A stretch of DNA of 64,000 bases from Jaltomata sinuosa (GCA_003996215.1 QJPP01007228.1:372001-436000), one strand, 5' to 3'. Counted from the stretch's first letter, positions 25,739-38,764 are shown. A program made the numbers and translations. Notes: generated by a model not told the origin, from the sequence alone.

Positions 25739-26747
25739 TTCCTTATTGAATTTCTATCGTTAATGGAGGCCGGAGATGTTCGTCGTCGGCGGCGGCCGTT
25801 AGTTAGATTCCGGTGAAGGAGTCGAAGAAGATGGGACCATAAAGCTCTTATCGTGTATTTCGATTGCCACGTCGGTTGGTCGTCACCTGCACCATTAAGA
25901 ACATGCCACGTAATTAGAATCTTGAAAATGAGATAAAGGGAGGAAAACAAAAAGTCTTCGCACAGAAATTAATTTCACGAGAAGGAGCAAAAAGTTCAAA
26001 TGTTTTAACTTTAATGATTTTTTTTAAAACAAAACCTTACACCTAAAACAAATATTAGGATTCAAGTAGAAAATTCAAAAAAAATAAGTTGGAAAAATAC
26101 TCTCTAATTTATCATTCGTTGTTTTACCCGCATCTTTTGAATGCGCACTAAATAAATTCTTTTTGTATCATAGTTCACGCACGTGATAATTTTAACTCTA
26201 AAATCACACAAAAAATATAAACTGCATTAGATAAGTTTGGCACGACGAGCTCGAATGAGAAGACATCAACAATTATACCTATTAGTTGTATCAACTCAGC
26301 CATCCTTACCTATTAAAACTTTTATTTTTATAATTTTTTTTTAGATAATTCGTAGAATAGAAAATTAATTTTTTAATCTAGCTTTCATTCTTCGTCAAAC
26401 AAACTTAATTTAGAACATGTATGAAAAATGATAAAAAAAATATTTTTGTGCATTTGGGAAATAGGTTCAAAGTGATTTTTTAAATTACGTCCGAATAGTC
26501 CTAGTTTAATTTTATAATTTCCCAAATTAACATGTTAGTTGTTGACTAAACTCGAATTAACTTTTTCATTTTTAATTACAATTTGAATTTTAACTCAAAC
26601 TTGCTATTGATTCGCCGAATAAACATTGAAGGATCTAGGGTTTCTGCTGACCCGTCCGGTGCAAATAAATTCCGGCAACAAATCCGGCGACAACTCCCGG
26701 AGTTTTTGCTCTTAATAGCTTTGTTCCTTGTCGTCGTGTTCATCGTC
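25739..26747. promoter_or_regulatory. Shared divergent upstream region of HRD3A and VPS26C
   Basis: The 1,009 bp between the two start codons must contain both promoters and both 5' untranslated regions. The HRD3A-proximal part is GC-rich (CGTCGTCGGCGGCGGCCGTT near 25780-25800), and the middle is AT-rich. No clear TATA box could be assigned to either gene. The short open frames inside have no recognisable product. Confidence 0.55.
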
Positions 26748-29700
26748 ATGTCAATAGAGATCAAACTTTCGCGATCCAACCGCATTTATCGCCCTAATGT
26801 ACTTGAAATCTCAGCTGATTGTACCTCTATGTTCACCTATATTATGCAACATTGCAAATTATCGAAAAGAGGAAGCATTCTACTGTATCTCACTTATTAG
26901 TAATGAATAAACTGCAATTGCAGGAACCGGTGGAAGGCAAAATCGTAACAAAGCTATCCTCTTCCATTTCTCACCAAGGCATTCGACTCAATGTCAACGC
27001 TTCAGTCAACTTGCAGGTACTTATTTCTCGTATATTTAGTTTGATCCTTCCACTAAAATAGGTGTAAATTTGAAATAGTCCAGTCCTATGCTTTATGTTT
27101 AAATCGACATTCAGGTTCGAGGAGGATCAGCCGGTGTTATTGAATCTCTTTATGGCGTTATCAAGCCTATAATAATACTGTAAGCATGCTTCAAATTAAC
27201 TTTAAACTACTTGTTTAAGTCTCTATATTTTGTGGAAGGTTGTCTGGCAATTTTGGCTTAGGAAGAGCATGAAATTTGCACTGGACCTATACAACATAAT
27301 CAAATAAGTTAATTCTGTCAATATTAAATATCTCTTTGGTTTCATTCTTTATTGACCTTTCTCTTTTTAACCCTCGTGACTAAGAAAAAAGGAAGCTTCA
27401 ACAATTCGTGCATTATTTTTAGCCTGTTTGTATATGCCACCCTAAAAATTAGAACATTTCTCTTTCCTTCAACTTGTCCATATTGTTTGTTGTACAAGAA
27501 TGCAATCGTGGACAACCTTCTAGGAGCCATGTTTTCTTCACTTTTAAATGATTCGTCCATTAAGTGTTGTTGCAAAAGCATTTTGATTTTTGTAACTGTT
27601 GGTACTAACCTGATTTTTCTGGGAAATGTAGGAATAAGACTGTTGAGGTCCTAAAATCTGGTAGGATCAGCTCAGGTACTACAGAGGTATGTTTTTAGAA
27701 TTAAGTTATAGTGAATTTTTGTTGTTTTATGCTTCTTCTATTCATGACTTCCTTTATATTTGCTAAAAAACTTCATATCTGGTAGCACATGCCAAGGTTA
27801 TGAGTTCCCCCCTCAAAAGAAAAAACTTGGTTGACTTCCTGCAAATTGCTTATATGAGAACCAGTAGAAGAGAGGAATTATGACAAAGAGAAAAGAGAAG
27901 TCAGCAATGGTACAAGAGTGTATGAAAATGATTTTGTGGTACTTGGTTGTGATCTGATCCATTCTATCATGGCTTTTCTTTATTTCTCAAGTAGTTCACT
28001 TTTTAAGAATAAACTACTGATATTTGGGTGAGCTGGATGATAAAGGAAAGATCGCTCCATCCGTTCCTTCGCCCCAACATCCCATCCAGAAAAGAAAAAG
28101 AATCCGTTTACTTGTTCCTGTGGACGAATATTTAGAATTCAGTAGTTGGGATTTCATGTTAAGCCTTCTTACGCAAACAAATTGTTGTCATCCTTAGTTA
28201 TGTCAAATTATAAGGAGAAGTACTTATAAACAGTCGCGGGAAAACAAAAATGTTCCAGGAATCAGGAGAAATCATATCAACTCCTCCTCTACAGCTACGC
28301 AGGGCAATGCTATTTTATATCATTAATGTTGATACTTGTATCAGCTCACTGTCTTAGGGAGATTTGGGTTGTGAGATTGGAAAAATTGCTTCAAAGGAAT
28401 CTGTGAGACGGAAGAAGGAATCTTAGAATATTAATCTTGAGGAGTGGAATGCAACTCTTTCATTCTCCTATATTCTACCTGGCTCTATTTTTACTTTTAA
28501 ACTACTCTTCTTGAGCCACTCAGTGTGGATGTTTTTTATTTTGTTTATTCCCTTTCAGTTCTTGATTATTCTTCTTGTTGCCTAGATTCCATTTTCCTTC
28601 ATGTTGAAAGATCCAGGAGAAAAACCTTTGGAAATTTTTTATGAAACATATCATGGTGGGGATATTAGCATTCAGGTACATTCTGACAAGAATTTGCTGT
28701 GTCCTATATGTTATCAGTCTGTTTCAGTTTTCTTGTTTTTGATGTCTATAATATTTCAATGTAGTATCTGGCATCTGTAGACATTTCAAGAGGATACTTA
28801 CACAAGTCTCTATCTGCCACGGTGGAGTTCATAATTGAAAGCGAAAAGGGTCTGGGCCTGATCTCTCTTTCTTCCTTCTCTTTTTTATGGTCATCTAATG
28901 TTCAGTACATGAAGAGCACTAAATCTGCCTTCCTATAATGCCTAATTCAGAGAATCGTCCAGAGAAACCCATTTCTCCTGAAATGATCATCTTTTATATG
29001 ACCCAGGACACACAGAGGCATTCACTACTTCCCGAGCTAAAATCAGGTTCTTACTTGTTTTTTTGTTTTTTTTTTACTTTTTCCTGGATAAGTAATCAGG
29101 TTCACTTGTTATAGATTAGAAAATTCATTTATGAATAGGAAGACAGATTTTGTGTTTGTATCTGAACTTGGATACAATTAGGAGAGAAGGTTTGTAACCC
29201 TTATTATTGAGTACCATCTTCTTCTTTTTGGATATGAGTTGAAAGAAGGGCAAAGAAGAGTAAAGAGGGGAATGGGAGAGAAATTAAATAGGAGGAGAGG
29301 AGACGGGTGATAGTAAATTAGTAATGAGTTGATTCAGAGGTTGTGTTCCTCCCACAAGTAGGTAGAAACATCAGGAAAGAAGACCTCCTCTAATTAAGCT
29401 TGTCGTAATTCCCAAACCAAGAAGGAACGTGGCAGATTATGATAGAGATAAACATGTATCAAGATGCTTGAATTTAAAATGGCCTAGACTTTGCACTGTT
29501 CGCTTGTTAGTTGCTATATTTTCTTCCCTGTTTCCTTCTTCTTTGTACCTGGATTTGCTGCACTTGAGCCGAAGCCCAAGGGTCTTACGAAAACAGCCTC
29601 TCCACCTCCCCGAGGTAGTGGTAAGGTCTGCGTACACTCTACCTCACCAGACCTCTCTTGTGGGATTTCACTGGGTATGTTGTTGTTGATTCCAAATGGG

Positions 29701-31212
29701 ATGGCCGCACTGAACTCCATGTTCATTCTCCGTTTTCTACCTCTTGTATTTGTCAATAGTTAGGAGGAGGATAACTAAAACCATTGATCAATCAGATGAA
29801 TGATGCATCAAGAGTATTTGCAGTGAAATTCCTGGAAAACTGTGCCTTTTGGAATTTGAAAAATGTGGATTTTCAAGAATAAGAAATATAAGATATGACT
29901 TGAAAGATTGTTCAAATTAAGAATTTCTGTTCGTTCTTAATCTTAGTAACACGGGGAATAGTCAAATCCCAAGATACTTAAAATCAACCCCGGAAGAAGA
30001 CATGTTTATTTTATGCTTTGCATCCAGAATTATTTGTTGATATATAGCATTGTTAGTAGAACAAGAACATAACAGTTGGATGGTTGCAACTTTTATCCTG
30101 AATAGGGGGATTTAGGGTAAGCGGTAAAGTGTGCACGCTATGTTCTTTCTCGGATCCTATTGAAGGTGAGCTAACTGTTGAATCATCTGCTGTTCCTATC
30201 CAATCCATAGACATTCACTTGCTCCGGGTGGAGTCAATTTTGGTTGGAGAAAAGATAGCAACTGAATCCTCTCTGATACAGACAACTCAGGTTTGTTACT
30301 GCTCCTGTGTTTCCAAGAAAAGTTTTATACCATATTCCTCTTACTGATATTGTGCGGAAACTTATCTGTTTATCAGATAGCAGATGGAGATGTATGTCGA
30401 GGCATGACTCTTCCCATCTACATTATTCTTCCCCGTCTTTTGACTTGTCCGTCAATCTTTGCTGGGTATGTGCTTAATCCAATCAACATCTTTCTTGTTT
30501 GCAAATTCCCAAGATTTTGTCTGCTACGCCATTGTGGCCTCTCAAGAGTTTCATCTCGTTTGTACATTGTACATAAATGTAATACAGAGAGAATTATGGA
30601 TTCCAAATTATGCTTGCAATTGAGTCAATACCAGATCTATAATTGCTCTGACAGACCATACAGAGGAAAGAGTGCATTTATTCATTCATTATGCACCATG
30701 GCTGAGTTAGATATTTTCCCAGCGCATGTTCCCGAGTTCAGGCCTCTATCTCATGGGTTCCCAAAGCAGATCTCCTGGAAACTTTCTGATAATTAATATC
30801 AACCTAAAGAGAGTTAGCCCCCAATGTATTTCAATCCATAGAAGTTGCTCCTTTATGTTTTTGGGATATTGGTGAAACTTTCAATAGAATCATGACCGAG
30901 GGATAGAAATTAATCAGTTTGTTTTATTTGATATGCTTGCCTTATGTTTACATTTTACTCGTTTTTCTTATATTGGCTGATATAATCATCTATGCAGTCC
31001 ATTTTCCGTAGAGTTCAAAGTCACCCTCGTAATAACCTTTCAGTCAGAGCAATCAAAGGTGCATTCAAAATCCAATTTCAAAACTCTTAGATCATGGGTG
31101 AGCATCTCCATCTCTGTCAATAGTTGCACATATGTACTGTGTCTAAAGTTGTCATCCTCATCTGTAGCATGCAGCGGAAAGTGTTCCCCTTGAACTGATT
31201 CGGACAAAGTGA
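26748..31212 (+). CDS. VPS26C: VPS26C / DSCR3-like Retriever subunit
   Basis: Arrestin-fold protein of the VPS26 family, DSCR3 branch. In animals it is a subunit of the Retriever endosomal recycling complex, and plants keep a homologue. Eleven exons: 26748-26798, 26924-27016, 27115-27179, 27632-27686, 28586-28675, 28765-28849, 28951-29046, 30106-30290, 30377-30465, 30998-31097, 31168-31212. All are GT/AG, giving 317 aa. Recognisable blocks are MSIEIKLSRSNRIYRP at the start, VRGGSAGVIESLYGVIKPI, SGTTEIPFSFMLKDP, FYETYHGGDISIQYLASVDI, SPEMIIFYMTQDTQRHSLLP, AVPIQSIDIHLLRVESI and the ending ESVPLELIRTK. An in-frame stretch runs upstream of the chosen ATG, but the family starts at this methionine. 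Intron 7 carries a LINE tail. Confidence 0.93.
29569..29690 (+). mobile_element. RTE-type LINE 3' tail in VPS26C intron 7
   Basis: A sense-oriented copy of the same tail seen at 7794-7916 and 13909-14031. It contains GGGTCTTACGAAAAC, CTCTCCACC, GGTCTGCGTACACTCTACC and a short TTGTTGTTG end. It has no coding capacity and lies well away from the flanking splice sites. Confidence 0.6.
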
Positions 31213-32492
31213 GATGCTGGGGTCAGGTTATTATCTGGGATTTGAATTACATTTTAGTGCTTTTTTGCACTTTGTTAATACAGTAAGTATAGCCTTTCTT
31301 AAATATTTTTAAGGGAAACTGAAGTATTTGCATGTCAATGGGCAAAAGACTCGCTTACTGATACTGGCTTTGGCACCTTGAGGATAAACTTCTTATCTGT
31401 AATCTTTCACCTGAAAAATGACTATCATCAAGTTCATCTGCTCGCTGTTATGGCCATGAAACGATATTCCTGTTGTGCAAGTGGAAATTTTCCAGGAGAT
31501 TCTGCAAATGAAATTGCACATCTAGATGGGCAAGTAAGGTGGGAATGTGTAGATATGGGATGTGAAGATGAGTTTGTTTAAAGTAAGAGATCTGCCTGCT
31601 TTTTGTTTCTTATGCTTACTCTCTAGTGACTAGCTGTTTTGACTTTTAGACTGGAGAAAAAGTTTGTACATTCAAGAGCAAAATTGCTAAACTGGTCTCT
31701 TGCAAGAGAAGAACAATCTCGTCTTTCACACTTTTACATGTCAAAAAATTGAACCACAAGCTTCAGAGTTTTGAATCTCATCCTATGCGTGTCTTCCATG
31801 TTAGTATAAAAGTAACAGTAGATTCGTTCTTCTGGGTATGATGATCCTTTACTCTTTCCTCTTCGAGCTATTTCGATAATACAAGGTATTAACATCTTAT
31901 AATCTCTTGAGCAATGGTTTTCTATGTCAAAAACCATTAATACCCATATAATTTTTCATGCTAGCTAGATGAGTAACTCATATCACTTGCGCCATTTAAG
32001 ACAAGTTTCAAACTTCAGCCGCCGCTTGATTAAAAATTTAGAAGCTTGAGAGGTGCTTACCATTTCAGTCAAATATTTGAATTAGATACTTAGTAGGCGT
32101 TTGGACATGAACAAGGTGTTATTTGAAAAAAAGTAGAATTTGAAGCTATATTTTTTTTGAAGGTTGAAGTTGTGTTTGGACATGCATTTCATTTGAAAAA
32201 TGTTAACAAGTTTTTACCAGTTTTTCGAACTTGAAAAACTCAACTTCAAGTTGGAGCAAAAAATTGACTACAATGTATCATCAAACAGTCATGTGAAAAG
32301 ATAAAGTTGAAAAAAGCAAATATACCGAGAAGTCACCTCAAGAAAAGCCCATTCTCCAGAGACCTACTTTTCTCTTCATACTCAAAACTTCAAATGTTTT
32401 CATCATAGTTCTAGCAAATAGGACACAGGCATCACAAGCTAAAGAAGTGCCTTTATTAGTTCATTTGCTCTTCAAGAAAATCCTAAAACAAT
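31213..32492. other. Convergent intergenic region, VPS26C to aldose epimerase
   Basis: It holds the 3' ends of two genes that face each other. A 67-codon open frame at 31378-31581 has no recognisable domain and is not called. At about 32094-32190, GGCGTTTGGACATG and GTGTTTGGACATGC look like one end of a hAT-type MITE family, but no matching opposite end was found. Confidence 0.5.
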
Positions 32493-34697
32493 CTATTCAA
32501 CTGAAAATTCATACACCATGTTGTGTATGTACTTGTCACCAGGCCGAACGATAACTGAAGAAAAATTTGGTGTGTTGACGGCATTTGGAAACCCTTGAGT
32601 CTCTAAACACACTCCAGCATGCTTGTTATACACAGCTCCACCTTTACCAACAACTCCATTCACATAGTTTGCAGTGTAAAACTGCATCCCAGGAGCATTG
32701 GTCCATAAATCGAGAACTCTGGAGCTCTTAGGATCCTTGATTTTTGCAGCATGCTTCAAGCCGTCTTTCTCGTCTCCACAGTCGAGCACATAATTATGGT
32801 CATACCCTAAGCCAACCTGCTGGATGTCACGTCCGATCTGCTTTTCAGCGGTGAAATCGAATGGAGTGCCTTTCACAGGCATTATTTCTCCGGTTGGGAT
32901 CAGGTTCTGATCAACAGGAGTGATATGATTTGCCCATAGCTGCGCTGTGTTGTCGAGAATATCTCCGGAATTATGGCCACCAAGATTCCAATAGGTGTGC
33001 TGGGCTAAACTAACAGGAGTAGCCTTATTTGCAGGCACAGCTTCCATGTCAAGTCTGAGTGTCGTTTTAGAGGTAAGCGTGTAAGTTGCAGTGACAGAAA
33101 GATCTCCTGGGTAACCTGTATACAAGGCAAATCAGAAAGCAAGTCCCGTTGCCTTAGTCGAGGATGAACGGCTAGAGAGAGAGACAGATAGATAGAGGAG
33201 AAAGATACCTTCCTCGCCATCACGACTATGATACTTAAAGGTAACTGATGGATGTTCACCCTCCTTATGTTCAGCAACGTCCCACACAACCTTGTCAAAA
33301 CCCTTGTGCCCACCTTTGAAGAGAAAAAACAGTAGCATTAAGAGTACAAGCAAAAGAGAATAAAGCCATTGAATTACCAAAGACTCGCATCAGCAGGCAA
33401 TAACGGGGAAATAACATTACTTTTAGCAGGAATCTCCAATACACAGAAAATTCCCTTTCTTATTTGTTACTATTACTTTTCTTTTTTCGGTTGATCAGGT
33501 TCTTAGTTACTAATACTTACTGAAATTACCAGTGCAATATCATAGTAATTCACTATTCGGAAACATCATACTTACTGAAATTACCAGTGCAATATCATAG
33601 TAATTCACTATTCGGAAACATCATACTCAATGATAAAGATTCTTGCCACAATCACCAGACATTTGGAAGGAAAAGAGAATAGAACACAGGACTCTATTCT
33701 TCGCTAATAGAAAAACAATACTCCTTGAGAATTTGTTACCTCATGAAGGTATTTAACTTCCTGAAATCGGTAAAGCTCACAAATGTTCATCAACAGCTAT
33801 CTTATCCACTGATGAAGCTTACGAATGTTCTTAGTATGGAACGCAATGTAGGCCAATTTTCAGGTCGACCACTAATAATGAACTATACAATTCTGACTGA
33901 AAATAATTATTCTCATCTATCATTAACCATAAGCAGATCTTACAGCCAAAAATCGAGTGAAACAAGTAAATTCTATACGATGGACTATCCAGAAATATAG
34001 TAACAGCCTCACCCAACCCCTTCTTGTTCTGGGGCATCATCAGTGATGATGTAGCATATAAAGATCAAAATTTTCGGGTACATTGACATCAAATTATAGT
34101 AACTTGAACACAATTGATTTCACCAATAGATAAAACAAGTATACAGAGTTGAAAACTAAGTCCAATTATGAGAAAAGTACACAAGATCTTACCATGGAGG
34201 CTGTTTGGGGGTTTATTGATGGGTAAAGTGTAATCAACTCCATTCAGAGAAAACTTTCCATCTTTAATCCTATTTGCCACTCGACCCACAATGCAGCCAA
34301 AGAATGGGGCTAAACCTTTCTGATCAATAAAAAATAATTCAGATCAGCAAATTCAGTTCAAAGATCAAGAAGCCATGGAAAAAATAAAAATTGAGATACA
34401 ATTCCACTGGCCTGGTATGACTCGATGGTGTCAAGTCCAAGAACCACATCACCCAAATTTCCTTAAAAAGAATCAATCAAATAGATAATCAAAGATCAGT
34501 AAAAACACTGAAAACAAGAAAGATCCAATTTTTATGACGTATATATCAAGAGGAATGAAAGATCAAGGGAAAATTAAGAGGAAAAAAAAGGTACCATTTT
34601 TATCAGGTACAGATAAGGAGAGAATGGTGCAACCCAAATTGGAGACTTTGACTTGCATGGTTCCATTGTTGAGTTCGAAGATTTTGGGTTCCGCCAT
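32493..34697 (-). CDS. Aldose 1-epimerase (mutarotase), cytosolic type
   Basis: Interconverts alpha and beta anomers of hexoses. Five exons: 34697-34595, 34461-34412, 34319-34193, 33313-33209, 33115-32493. The product is 335 aa, the usual length, with no targeting peptide. Active-site blocks are present: NSLHG with His93, AQHTYWNL with His168, and CLETQGF with Glu300, the expected general base. Exon 2 ends CAG with the intron opening GCCAGT, an apparent GC-AG intron. This yields SYQ-KGLAPFFG, matching the KGLAP I recall for the family. The alternative is a GT donor four bases away (exon 2 ending at 34408) with an acceptor at 34315. That gives the same length but SYQ-ASLAPFFG. The gene lies in the same orientation as, and just downstream of, the large fused gene. 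Confidence 0.93.
33515..33624. repeat. 55-bp perfect tandem duplication in epimerase intron 3
   Basis: The block starting ACTTACTGAAATTACCAGTG occurs at 33515-33569 and again, without visible change, at 33570-33624. It is intronic and does not touch a splice site. Confidence 0.9.
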
Positions 34698-35986
34698 TAC
34701 TGTAAAGATTTCGAGTTTTTGCTGACAACTATAACATTGAAAGAGGTGTATATATAAGGGACAAGATAGAGAGTAGTAGAAGTTTTAAGGTTGCTTGTAT
34801 ATCTGTTGTTTTTCCTTTTTTCTCCTTCGTTTTGCCCGTATGATTTAATTTTAAGTATGGTGCCACGAGGACAAGATAGTAATTTATCGAACATTAAATA
34901 CGTCATATATCTCTAAGCGTTTTCAGAAGATAAGATCAATTTTTTATTTTTGTATTTTCTTTTCTACGTGCTAGTCATTTATCCATTTAGATTAATTTTT
35001 TTATAACGTCTCGTGGATTTTGAGAGATCTTCTCTTGATGGATTAGGTTTTCAATTTACTCTAATCAATTTTTTTCAAATTCTTGAACCATTTTGTTTCT
35101 ATGAATCCTTCTGTAGTGTGAATAGTGATCGCTGTGATTGTGGAGGCTGATTTTTTTGTTTTTTATTTATATTTATATAATCATATTACTTCCTCGATAA
35201 TTAAGGCATTACTGGAGTATTAGATAGTTAAAAAAAAATTGTGCGACTTGCAAGAAATCAATTTAAATTTCAACGTAAAGCTGATAGAAATAAACAAAAT
35301 TGGATGTAAATTCCTCAAACTGCTAAAATGCCAACCCAAATCAAAAGGAAAAAAAATTAAAGCTGGGTAGGTCATAGAATATTGATGAAGTTTAATTAGA
35401 ACAGGGAAAAGGAGTATTGTATAGGGACTTATGTGTTCAGTGCAAAAGTAGAGAAGAATCACAAATGATAGTGAACATGAGAGACTATTGTGTCTTCTTT
35501 ATTAGTACAAGAAGATTATTAGCGTCATTTACATTGAATCGACCAAAGACACCTTTGTTACCTTTGTTAGGGAGCTCTTTCCCAATGTAGGATTTTTCGG
35601 CACAAATTCGAAAACCAAAGACGCAATCAAATCTTAACTATAACAAGGGAAAAAGAAAGGAGGAGTTTTGAGCTTCAACAAATGCCAAAGAATGATCATT
35701 GATCTTCACGAACTGCCACTAGCCTTGAGTTAAGAGACTGAAAGAGCTCATAATAGAAAGGCACGCTAACAGGCATCTGGTGTTACAACTTGCACCTCTA
35801 TTATTCTTGCGGGCTAGGGCTGACACATTAACAGAATATTCAATTTGTGATAACGAGGACAGATAAATCAGACAATACTCTTTGGTAAAGTGTCTTTACT
35901 TGACCCCAAAGATAAATCAGACAATACTCTTTGGTAAAGTGTCTTTACCAGGCTGATCAGAAGTCTTACAGGGAAGGATAAGAATG
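34698..35986. other. Intergenic: epimerase promoter and 3' end of the fused gene
   Basis: No gene is supported. The left part is the promoter side of the epimerase gene. The right part, from roughly 35450, is likely the 3' untranslated region of the fused gene. A 38-bp block (starting GATAAATCAGACAATACTCT) is repeated at 35862-35899 and 35911-35948, 49 bases apart, within 125 bases of the stop codon. Confidence 0.55.
34749..34758 (-). promoter_or_regulatory. Candidate TATA box of aldose epimerase
   Basis: On the minus strand the sequence reads TTATATATAC, ending 52 bases upstream of the ATG at 34697. Plant TATA boxes usually sit about 30 bp before the start of transcription, so the predicted 5' untranslated region would be very short (about 20-30 nt). 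The motif is seen; its function is inferred. Confidence 0.5.
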
Positions 35987-38764
35987 TTAGCAAGCTTTCC
36001 CTGCTGAGCCAAACAGACGCATCTTTTCAGCAATCACTGCTTTCATGGCTTCTTTTGCAGAAGCCATGACATGGATGAGATCCTTCTTATTCGGGCTACT
36101 CAATGCATCCATATAAGCCTTGCGCACTTCAGTATTAACATTGAACTTTCTGACACCTAGCTTTATACATTCCTGTTCATTATAGTGAGAGTAAACAGAA
36201 CATTAATCTCGGGTTGTCTATCATCTAATCCTAGCAGTAAAAAGAAAAACATTTTGACAAGTTGTCTACCAAAACGAAATCTTCAAAAGAATTGATAACT
36301 GAATTAAGTCTTGAAATGAAAGAGCATAGATGGAGAATGGATGTTTTAGGATTTATATGCCTAGCTAAACTAGTTTGTGACTGAAGTGTAGTTGTTGTTC
36401 TTTTGCATTGCTTCAAGGAGTCTCAAATCATCAAAGGGCCATCACTGACCCCTAATTACAACTTAAGACTCTACTTTTATCAAGACATTAATAATAGAGA
36501 TAGGACCCTTCAACACCGAGAGATTTTCCGCGATTACCCCTTTTAAACTTAAGTTGCCTCACAATCTAAGGAAATTCCAACTCCATCCTTTTATTTGTAC
36601 TCAGCCTGTTCAACTTCCCTCTTGCCCTTTATCTATTTCACTAAAATGAATCAATACAAAGATGTTAGAATTTAGTATACCTCTATTATTTCCTTTGACA
36701 GCCCAGAAGCTCCATGAAGAACAACATGAACTCCTTTCTTTGAACACAAGCCATAGAGGTCCTGTACTCAGAAAAAAGGGAGAAATGAGTGAGTTAAAAG
36801 TTAAATTAGGAGCATATGCAGCTTTACTTGGCACATAAATACCGATTCAAAATAATCTTTCAAGAGATGCTATTTCACAAGGAACTCATCTATTAATTTT
36901 TGTTTCCAACTGATGCGAGATAACAAAACAATCACAATTAGAGAGTGATTTTGGAATCAACAGGCACAACAGAAATCTACCAAGAAGAAAAAGAAGGTTG
37001 ATTTTCTTCAGAGCATGTATCAGTATAGCAGACCCATTTTATAAATCAATATCAGTGTACTACAAGTTCAAGAATTGCTACTCTTATTTCAAGTATAAAA
37101 CGTGATATAAAATAAACATAGGTCATAAAATGTTTAGAATCATGCATATCTTCGCAAGTGCTCATTTTCTCATAGAAAAAGCAGGAGTTTGATATATGAA
37201 GTGTAATTGACTAAATATTGACCTCCCTCATGGTCTATATTGATTGCCATATTAAAAATTCCCAGGTAAGTTAACTCTGATCCAAATTAAAAAGATAGAA
37301 AAGAAACCAAAAAAGGGCGAGAGGATATGCATTAGACCTTTAGCAAATCAAGTCTAAGATTTGGACCACTTGGAGGATATTTTCCATGAACATTTCCGAT
37401 ACACACTGCCAAAGCATCTATGGCCGTTGCATCAATGAATTCATGCGCCTGAAAAGTCATATGCAAGCAAGTTCAAAAATTGAAAAAAGTTAAATTCTAA
37501 CCACGGGGTGGAGGGCTGGGGAGATAGAAGAGAGTGAGGGAAACGGACCTGATTAATATCAGTCAGCTTTGCTTCATAGTCTTCTACAGTCAAATCATCT
37601 TCAGTACCTGACAATCTTCCCAATTCAGCTTCTACCAACATCTTTTTTGAGTGTGCCAACGAAGAAATGTACTTTGTATAGGCAACATTATCCTTGAAAG
37701 GAAGGTGGGAGCCATCTACCATGAGTGAGTCAAATCCCTGTAGTGGTTGAGGTTAGGAGTTAGCACACTGACATAAGAAACTTTCAGCTCAATTTGGTTG
37801 GGCAAAAAGTTTAATTAAAGGGGAGAGCATAATAGATATGCTCACTACCAGCAGCAAATGAAACTAACCATCTCAAGAACTTCCAACAACTCTTGCTTGG
37901 AATTTCCATGGTCAAAGTGAACTGTTATAGGAACCTGTCATTATGAATATGGTTAATGCTTTCTCCGAGATCAAGCAAGATAAAGAACAGGCAGAGGCAC
38001 AATGATCACCACTCAGATTTTATCCATTTATTTACTCATTACTCCAGGGTTGGTACAATTTGACTCATTATCTAGAATATCACTTACAGATGCTTGTTCT
38101 GCAGCCGATATGCAACATGCGACGAGTGGCACTCCTCCTTCCTTCAATGCACTAGGATGGATCTGTAGAATAAAAAGAGGCAAAGAAACTCATTGTAGCA
38201 CATGAACCAGACATAAAGTTCAAATAGGAATGCCTTCCCTTCTTTTCCCCCATCAACAAATTAAGCAGTCAGAAGTACATATATGAAGATGGAAAAGAAA
38301 TGGAAAGTGAAGTACTTCAAATTAAAAAGTAATAACCTAGATAAAATTAATAAATTAGGATTTAGTCCTCAGTCAAAGGACCACAAAAAGACATTCTTAG
38401 TGTCTCCTGTAAACTAACTTATATACTCTAAGAAAGTTAAATACTATATTATAAGTGAAAATTAAAACAGATTAGTAGTATGAAAATAACTAAAAAGAAC
38501 ACGATGTATGTTTTCTTTCGTGATTTTTTAGCACTATTACAAATTTAAGAAACATGTTATCTTTCTACAGTGCATGCAAAAGTGTATTTAGAAGTTGTAA
38601 TGTCATCTTTTCCAAAGTAAACTTATCAGGGCTAGTAATGACTCTGCTTGAACCTGTAAGATAGCAGGACTATTTTCCTCCTCTGCTGCAGCAACAACTG
38701 CCTCAACTCCTTCCAAATTGTAGACGTTAAAGGCACCAACAGCATATCTTCCCCTCTCAGCTTC
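35987..38764 (-). other. Class II aldolase domain, exons 36-42
   Basis: Residues 1108-1379, from exons 38764-38654, 38162-38088, 37934-37869, 37737-37549, 37448-37338, 36761-36681 and 36172-35987. The domain opens YAVGAFNVYNLEGVEAV, as in KbaY/GatY aldolases. The zinc-binding histidines are all present: HFDHG (His1178), GNVHGKY (His1275) and LHGASG (His1307). The conserved MVDGSH, EAELGRLSGTED and KFNVNTE blocks are also there. It therefore looks catalytically competent. Family members split or join ketose phosphates using dihydroxyacetone phosphate or a related carbonyl. The domain is full length (about 270 aa) and ends at a normal stop. Confidence 0.93.

Noticed and set aside
31378..31581. 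67-codon plus-strand frame after VPS26C that could be an extra exon or small gene
   Set aside because: VPS26C already ends properly at 31212 with the family's usual C-terminus, and the frame has no recognisable motif. It is probably 3' untranslated or intergenic sequence.
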